Assembly (NCBI RefSeq): GCF_963664415.1
Contig: NZ_OY761440.1
Location: 558,001-622,000, forward strand
DNA from: an uncultured Desulfobacter sp.
GTDB lineage: Bacteria; Desulfobacterota; Desulfobacteria; Desulfobacterales; Desulfobacteraceae
Direction: 5' to 3'
DNA length: 64,000 bases
Shown: positions 59,368 to 64,000 of the stretch, piece by piece
Position numbering within the stretch: the first letter of the stretch is position 1
How the letters are laid out: each line of letters begins with the position of its first letter
Notes under the pieces: model-generated
Told to the model about the DNA's origin: nothing
Databases searched by the model: none
What the model saw: the letters and a program-made list of their open reading frames with translations, nothing else
Made by a program: the position numbers and the translations under genes

Positions 59368-60345
59368 ATGGAAGACAACATACATATTGAATTATGGAGC
59401 CCAAGCCAACGGCGTGAGGTCGTCAGGGAAACCCCCTGCGCCCATGAGATAGATACGTCCTTTGAATCCTGCTGGCCCATGGCAGACGGTTATCTGAAAA
59501 AAATCCACCTGAAACCCGGGCTTGACATTTACGTCATGGATTGGGATCCCGGGATTGGATTCACCATGAACGCCTCGGTCCGTCATGCCGGGTTTGGATT
59601 CAAGTTCTTCATCTCAGGGAAAATGAAATATCAGAACTGTGCCGTTAACGAGGAAATGCTCATGACCGCAGGGCTTAACCGTTTTGCGTTTTTCCCTGCT
59701 TCCGGAGGATCCGGCCAATGCATGTCAAGAGACAGGGTTAAAGTCGTGATCATTTCCATGGCCCCATCCTTTTTTCTTTCTTTATTTCAAGATGACCATT
59801 CCAGGTTGCTTTCAGCGATGCCCGTTCCGGCATTGAACAAAGCGTTTTTCCATATCAGCCCCAATACCCCGGCCATGGAAACCGCAGCCCTGGATATCTT
59901 TAACTGCACCTTTCACGGAAACCTGAAAAAAGTCTTTCTGGAGGGCAAAGCATTGGAGCTTGCCTCCTGCCAACTCCACGGGCTTATCCCCTCCCGGCAG
60001 CCGGCCCGGCTTTCCGGGCATGAGCGTGACAAAATTCAGGCAGCCAGAGACATCCTTGTCCGGCATATTGATGCCCCGCCCACTTTCCAGGCCCTTGCCG
60101 GGATGGTGGGGATGCCCCACAACCGTCTTTCCATGGGTTTCCAGGCCATGTACGGCACCACCCCCTTTGCCCTGCTCAGGGATCTGAGGCTGGAAAAATC
60201 CCGGACACTTCTCAAGTCACAAACCGGCAACGTCACCCAGGTGGCCATGGATGTGGGCTATGCATCCCTAAGCCACTTTGCCAAAGCCTTTAAGAAAAAA
60301 TACGGTATTTCACCAAAGCAATACCAGCTTAATAAAGGTGCCTGA
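59368..60345 (+). CDS. AraC-family transcriptional regulator J
   Basis: 325 residues. The sensor half (AGFGFKFFISGKMKYQ; FNCTFHGNLKKVFLEGKALELASCQL) is distinct from the other groups. The AraC domain reads LAGMVGMPHNRLSMGFQAMYG and NVTQVAMDVGYASLSHFAKAFK, then YGISPKQYQL. It is followed on the same strand by an O-methyltransferase and TBDR J. The 139-bp gap to the methyltransferase carries an ATCGTTAG site. The start lacks a strong ribosome site (GAAAG at -10). Confidence 0.88.
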   Translation: MEDNIHIELWSPSQRREVVRETPCAHEIDTSFESCWPMADGYLKKIHLKPGLDIYVMDWDPGIGFTMNASVRHAGFGFKFFISGKMKYQNCAVNEEMLMTAGLNRFAFFPASGGSGQCMSRDRVKVVIISMAPSFFLSLFQDDHSRLLSAMPVPALNKAFFHISPNTPAMETAALDIFNCTFHGNLKKVFLEGKALELASCQLHGLIPSRQPARLSGHERDKIQAARDILVRHIDAPPTFQALAGMVGMPHNRLSMGFQAMYGTTPFALLRDLRLEKSRTLLKSQTGNVTQVAMDVGYASLSHFAKAFKKKYGISPKQYQLNKGA

Positions 60346-60394
60346 ATTTTTCCCCAACCCTCTCCAGTACAAAATCATTCAAAAAAGGTATGGG

Positions 60395-60402
60395 ATCGTT
60401 AG
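60395..60402 (+). promoter_or_regulatory. ATCGTTAG site upstream of the O-methyltransferase gene
   Basis: Same core as at units D, E and F, located 83 bp before the start codon of the methyltransferase-TBDR J operon. Confidence 0.45.
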
Positions 60403-60484
60403 AAATTAATGCCGGTCTTTTGTACATCTGTCCGAATAGTTCACAAGTATGTAGTAACCCTTAGAATAAGGACAGATAAACAGC

Positions 60485-61510
60485 ATGGAATCATCACTCT
60501 TAAGATTCAAACCCCTCTACAACCAGTTGACCCAGGGGTATTTGCCAGCCATTGTCAACGGCGCACAACAGGCAGGCATATTTGAGGCCCTGGAAAAAGA
60601 AGGCGCAAGTACAGTCACATTAGCCGAAAAGCTTCATGCAGATCCCGGCATTCTTGGAGGCATTCTGGAGGTCCTTGCGGCAATAAAGCTTTTGATCTGC
60701 GACGAGGATTCCCGGTATCACTTAAGCAGGCCGGCAAAGCACTTTCTTCTTGAGTCATCGCCGACCGCTCAAATCAGGGACATCCGGTCGTTTTGCATGC
60801 AGCCCGGTCCCTTTGACGATCTAACCGGCCGATTGAAAAACAGACCGCAGCATTTCAACCCTGCCGGCTTTTCCGAAAAAGAAGCCCTCCTGGATCTCGA
60901 GCAAAGGGCCCGGGGCGGGCAAATTCAGGAAGTGGTGAATTTCATCTGCGCCATCCCGCAATTCGAGTCTTTTAAGCTCATGTGCGACTTAGCCGGAAGT
61001 TCCGGGTACTATTCCCAGGCACTGTTGAATAAAAATCCGAATTTGAGATCACGGGTGTATGACACACCGAACGCAGCCGTTCTTGCCGGGCAAATGATGG
61101 GCGACAGGGGAACCTGCGGCCGCCTGGAATTCATCGGGATCGACCTGGAGGCCTGTTCGGATTTCGGCCGGGGATATGATCTGTTTTTTGTTTCCCATTT
61201 TCTGTACCACTGGGCGGTACAGGGCCTTCTGCCCAGGTTTTTCAAACAGGTGAACCGGGCCATGCGCCCAGGCGGAATTTTTGTGTCCAATCATATCGGC
61301 AATGTAACAAAGGACCCGGACCATATCACCCACTCAATCATTGAGCTTTTAGCCAAAGTCCAAGGGTATCCCACGCTTACACTGGATGACTCAAAATTAA
61401 AACATGCCCTTTCTCTGGCCGGATTTTCGGAATTCAGGACCAGGCCGGCCAAAGACGGAACCCATCTAAACAATACCCTGGTGTCAGCCAAAAAAATAAA
61501 GGAAATTTAA
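60485..61510 (+). CDS. SAM-dependent O-methyltransferase, COMT/Methyltransf_2 type
   Basis: 341 residues. The N-terminal dimerisation and winged-helix region (AAQQAGIFEALEKEGASTVTLA-like, then LHADPGILGGILEVLAAIKLL) is followed by the Methyltransf_2 fold. The SAM loop is MCDLAGSSGYYSQALL, where the usual GGG has become AGSSG. RVYDTPNA, SHFLYHWAVQGLL (histidine at the catalytic position) and AMRPGGIFVSNHI follow. Relatives methylate hydroxyls of aromatics, polyketides and related products. It lies three bases before TBDR J, so a receptor-linked substrate is likely. It is a different family from the methyltransferases beside receptors A and B. Start fixed by AAGGA. Confidence 0.87.
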   Translation: MESSLLRFKPLYNQLTQGYLPAIVNGAQQAGIFEALEKEGASTVTLAEKLHADPGILGGILEVLAAIKLLICDEDSRYHLSRPAKHFLLESSPTAQIRDIRSFCMQPGPFDDLTGRLKNRPQHFNPAGFSEKEALLDLEQRARGGQIQEVVNFICAIPQFESFKLMCDLAGSSGYYSQALLNKNPNLRSRVYDTPNAAVLAGQMMGDRGTCGRLEFIGIDLEACSDFGRGYDLFFVSHFLYHWAVQGLLPRFFKQVNRAMRPGGIFVSNHIGNVTKDPDHITHSIIELLAKVQGYPTLTLDDSKLKHALSLAGFSEFRTRPAKDGTHLNNTLVSAKKIKEI

Positions 61511-61513
61511 CCA

Positions 61514-63613
61514 ATGAAACCATTGAACCTCGCCCAGTTTCACCTTTTGATCATTGCAATATTGCTGCCCGTATTTTCAATGGCCCGGCCAGGCCTTGCC
61601 CAAATCCCCAAAGAAGCGTCCCAAATAATAGATGATGTGGTAGTTACCGCGGAAAAACGCAAACAAATGTTAAAAGAAGTCCCTGTTTCCATCACTGTTA
61701 TCGACGATCTTGAAATCCAGGACCGAAATGTCAGGGATGTCAAGGACATCTTTAACCTGGTTCCCAACCTGTCAGTAAGCTCCCAAAATCAAAATGTGAC
61801 GTATGTGGGCTGCCGGGGCGTCAGCCCCAGCATGATTAACCGCCGGAACCCTTTTGTCATGTACGTGGACGGGGTGCCTTTCAGTAAAATCAGCGGATAC
61901 AGTGCCGACTTCACCAATGTTGAATCCGTTGAACTCCTCAGGGGCCCCCAAGGCACCCTTTACGGTAAAAACGCCATGGGCGGCGTCATGAACATCACCA
62001 CCAAAGCACCGTCCAATGATTTGGAAGGCCGGGTCTCCCTGGATATTTCAGAATACGAGACCTATCTTTTTAACGCCAATGTCAGCGGCCCCATTAAAAA
62101 AAATACTCTGTTTTTCGGCCTTTGGGCATCCGAATACCAGACCCGGGGCTATATGGAAAACGACCATCCGGACCAGGACTATTACGATGACAGGAATATC
62201 CTCAACGTCAGAGGGCGGCTGCGCTGGGTGCCTTCAGAGCAGCTGGAGATCAATCTACTCTCAGGCAAAGAGATCCGGCAGGGGGGAGACGGCCCCATGA
62301 TCGGGGATTCGCAGATCCGGTTTCATGAATACAAAAACCCTGATGATTATGTGGACGCGGACAGTTTTGACAATGCCCTTCATGCCCGTTTCCATGCAAA
62401 AAAATTTGATATCGTGTCCACCACCACATATAGAAACGCAACAGAAGACTATGATGTGGATTATTCATATGGAAGCAGTTCGGTGAGCCACGGCATTCTG
62501 GATTACGAAAACACCACCTTTTCCCATGAACTGCGCCTTCAGTCCCCGGATGACCGAGACGGTATCGCCTGGATTGCCGGCGGTTACTTTGAATATGACC
62601 AGGACAAGGACAACGAGATGTCCATGCAATATCTTCCCACGGCCATGATGAATTTTAACCGAAAAACTGACTGGCCCTGCACCACAACCGGTAAAACTGC
62701 GGCCGTATTTGCCCAGACTTCGATTCCGTTCTTTAATGCCTTTAAATTTACCATTGGCGCCCGGTATGAAATCGTAAACAAGGAGATGAATTACCACAGG
62801 ACCACCACCAATCTCGACACCAACACCGTAGTCAGCTCAGCGGCCTACACCATTGAGGACGACTGGGACAGTTTCACACCAAAAGCCAGCCTGGATTACC
62901 GAATTTCAGATAACATCATGACCTATGTCAGCGTATCCCAGGGGTATCTTGCCGGAGGGTTTAACAACACCATTGATGATCCGGACGCCACCACCTATGA
63001 TCCCCAGACCTCAACCAGTTATGAATGGGGTGCCAAAACCTCGTGGCTCAACAACCGCTTGTCTTGCAACCTTTCCATATTTTATATGGACATAAAAGAC
63101 ATGCAGGTAACTGAATACCCTTCAGCCTATGTCATGGTGGCCTCTAACGCGGGCAAAGCCCACAGTTATGGGGGAGAACTGGAAGTTAAATTCAGACCGG
63201 TTACAGGGCTTATCCTTTCTACGGGCCTTGGCCTGGTCCAGGGCGAATACGATGAATATATGGGATACGGCGGGGAAGCTTATGCCGGAAACAAATTGAA
63301 AAACACCCCTGAATATTCCATAAACGCCGCCATTCAATACCGCCATCCGTCCGGCATTTACACCGGCCTGGACGTTCAGGGATATGGGAAAACCTATTTT
63401 AACGAATCCAACCAAGACAATTCAGTACGGGACCCTTATGCTGTTGTCAATTTAAAGCTTGGCCTGGAGCTTTCCCACTGGGATTTTTATGTTTACGCCA
63501 AAAATCTGTTTGACGAAGAATATTACACCAGCATCTTTACCAGCAGCATCAGAAATTCATATATGGTGGGCAGCCCGAGAACCATCGGCGCAAATATTGT
63601 TTTCCGGTTTTAA
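61514..63613 (+). CDS. TonB-dependent outer-membrane receptor J
   Basis: 699 residues; the ATG has AAAGGAA nine bases upstream, inside the end of the methyltransferase gene. Signal peptide to about residue 30 (MARPGLAQ), TonB-box-like DDVVVTAEK at 40-48, plug with VESVELLRGPQGTLYGKNA and GGVMNITTKAPSN, barrel ending GANIVFRF. It groups with receptor F. It carries cysteines in YVGCRGV, DWPCTTT and LSCNLS. Co-transcribed with the O-methyltransferase and probably controlled by AraC J. Confidence 0.93.
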   Translation: MKPLNLAQFHLLIIAILLPVFSMARPGLAQIPKEASQIIDDVVVTAEKRKQMLKEVPVSITVIDDLEIQDRNVRDVKDIFNLVPNLSVSSQNQNVTYVGCRGVSPSMINRRNPFVMYVDGVPFSKISGYSADFTNVESVELLRGPQGTLYGKNAMGGVMNITTKAPSNDLEGRVSLDISEYETYLFNANVSGPIKKNTLFFGLWASEYQTRGYMENDHPDQDYYDDRNILNVRGRLRWVPSEQLEINLLSGKEIRQGGDGPMIGDSQIRFHEYKNPDDYVDADSFDNALHARFHAKKFDIVSTTTYRNATEDYDVDYSYGSSSVSHGILDYENTTFSHELRLQSPDDRDGIAWIAGGYFEYDQDKDNEMSMQYLPTAMMNFNRKTDWPCTTTGKTAAVFAQTSIPFFNAFKFTIGARYEIVNKEMNYHRTTTNLDTNTVVSSAAYTIEDDWDSFTPKASLDYRISDNIMTYVSVSQGYLAGGFNNTIDDPDATTYDPQTSTSYEWGAKTSWLNNRLSCNLSIFYMDIKDMQVTEYPSAYVMVASNAGKAHSYGGELEVKFRPVTGLILSTGLGLVQGEYDEYMGYGGEAYAGNKLKNTPEYSINAAIQYRHPSGIYTGLDVQGYGKTYFNESNQDNSVRDPYAVVNLKLGLELSHWDFYVYAKNLFDEEYYTSIFTSSIRNSYMVGSPRTIGANIVFRF

Positions 63614-63685
63614 CGATGTAAAAAAATGCTTACATGGCAAAAACAGCCACCATAGTGGAAATTACGCAGCGATGTTGATGTAACA

Positions 63686-64000
63686 TCACTCAACAAGCGA
63701 AAACGCCATTGTGACCTTTGCCCCCTGATTCCGCCCGGGACTTGTAAGGGTCAACACCCCGTTATTGGCTTCCACAAAACTTTTGCAATAATAAAGCCCA
63801 AACCCTGATGATCCTTTGGTGGAGATGCCGAACTCAAAAATGCCTTTTAGATTATCCGCGTCCACACCACAGCCGGTATCGGCTATCATCAAAGATATTT
63901 TATGATCTTCAAACACGGTTGAAATGGTAATCCGGTGGTCCCCAATCTCCTGATTTTCCCCAATGGCATCACAGCTGTTTTTAATGAAATTAATCACCAC
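63686..64000 (-). CDS. Sensor histidine kinase, C-terminal ATPase domain (partial)
   Basis: The frame is open to the window end, so only the last ~104 residues are visible. They form a HATPase_c domain: N-box VINFIKNSCDAIGE, G1 box IADTGCGVD, F-box-like IFEFGISTK and G2 box GSSGFGLYYCKSFVEANNG. The sensor and dimerisation parts lie beyond 64000. Convergent with TBDR J. Whether it belongs to the receptor system is unknown. Confidence 0.88.
   Translation of the reverse strand: MVINFIKNSCDAIGENQEIGDHRITISTVFEDHKISLMIADTGCGVDADNLKGIFEFGISTKGSSGFGLYYCKSFVEANNGVLTLTSPGRNQGAKVTMAFSLVE

Noticed and set aside
1..64000. CRISPR arrays, tRNA or rRNA genes, integrase and attachment sites
   Set aside because: Looked for regularly spaced repeats, tRNA-like cloverleaf ends and integrase motifs; none found. 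Mobility here must be inferred from scars and duplications.

Overview
The window looks like chromosome of an anaerobic, Gram-negative delta-type bacterium, most likely a sulfate reducer of the Desulfobacteraceae (Desulfobacterota). This rests on overall gene style: moderate GC, many TonB-dependent receptors, PchR/YbtA-like AraC regulators, and DUF1703-type AAA/nuclease genes in several copies. No rRNA or species-level marker is present, so the taxon is an inference. I found no tRNA, rRNA or CRISPR array.

The dominant feature is an array of outer-membrane TonB-dependent receptors (TBDRs), each next to its own AraC-family regulator. There are ten TBDR genes (nine intact, one frameshifted by a 7-bp duplication) and ten intact AraC genes, paired one to one. 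Three further TBDR C-terminal scars and one AraC C-terminal scar show past turnover. By sequence the receptors fall into four groups: A/B (2.8-9.5 kb), C/D/E/G (15.6, 21.2, 24.5, 39.7 kb), F/J (28.1, 61.5 kb) and H/I (44.2, 55.0 kb).

Layout: 0-1.5 kb, 3' part of an RND efflux pump. 1.9-10.7 kb, two tandem copies of a methyltransferase-TBDR / divergent AraC cassette. 10.8-15.5 kb, an exported metallo-beta-lactamase-fold hydrolase, a HipBA toxin-antitoxin pair and a BlaI/BlaR1 pair with its operators. 15.6-18.8 kb, an AT-rich TBDR with divergent AraC. 18.8-20 kb, an Slp lipoprotein and an ATPase relic. 20-26.5 kb, two tandem AraC-TBDR units. 27-36 kb, AraC-TBDR F followed by an envelope operon (LolA-like, beta-barrel, MMPL/RND, two small His-starting periplasmic proteins). 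36-50 kb, two mobile-looking AAA/nuclease cassettes plus a broken third, a ZinT gene, receptors G and H, and VapBC. 50-58 kb, TBDR I with an ABC ATPase and an ABC-permease/M1-peptidase fusion that has lost its zinc ligands. 58-63.6 kb, a second ZinT and an AraC / O-methyltransferase / TBDR J operon. The window ends in a histidine kinase.

How the genes may work together: metal-linked neighbours (two ZinT zinc-binding proteins, two DUF4198/NikM-like proteins), small-molecule methyltransferases and transporter genes suggest a locus for acquiring several metal chelates or metallophores, each cassette sensed by its own AraC protein. Conserved promoter blocks recur between cassettes, including 21-bp-spaced direct repeats, a CGTTAG motif, a 75-bp block at three loci, and a CCCGATCCGGG block shared between an AraC promoter and the MMPL operon. 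The chelate chemistry and substrates are unknown. No tonB/exbBD, periplasmic binding protein or NRPS gene lies in the window.
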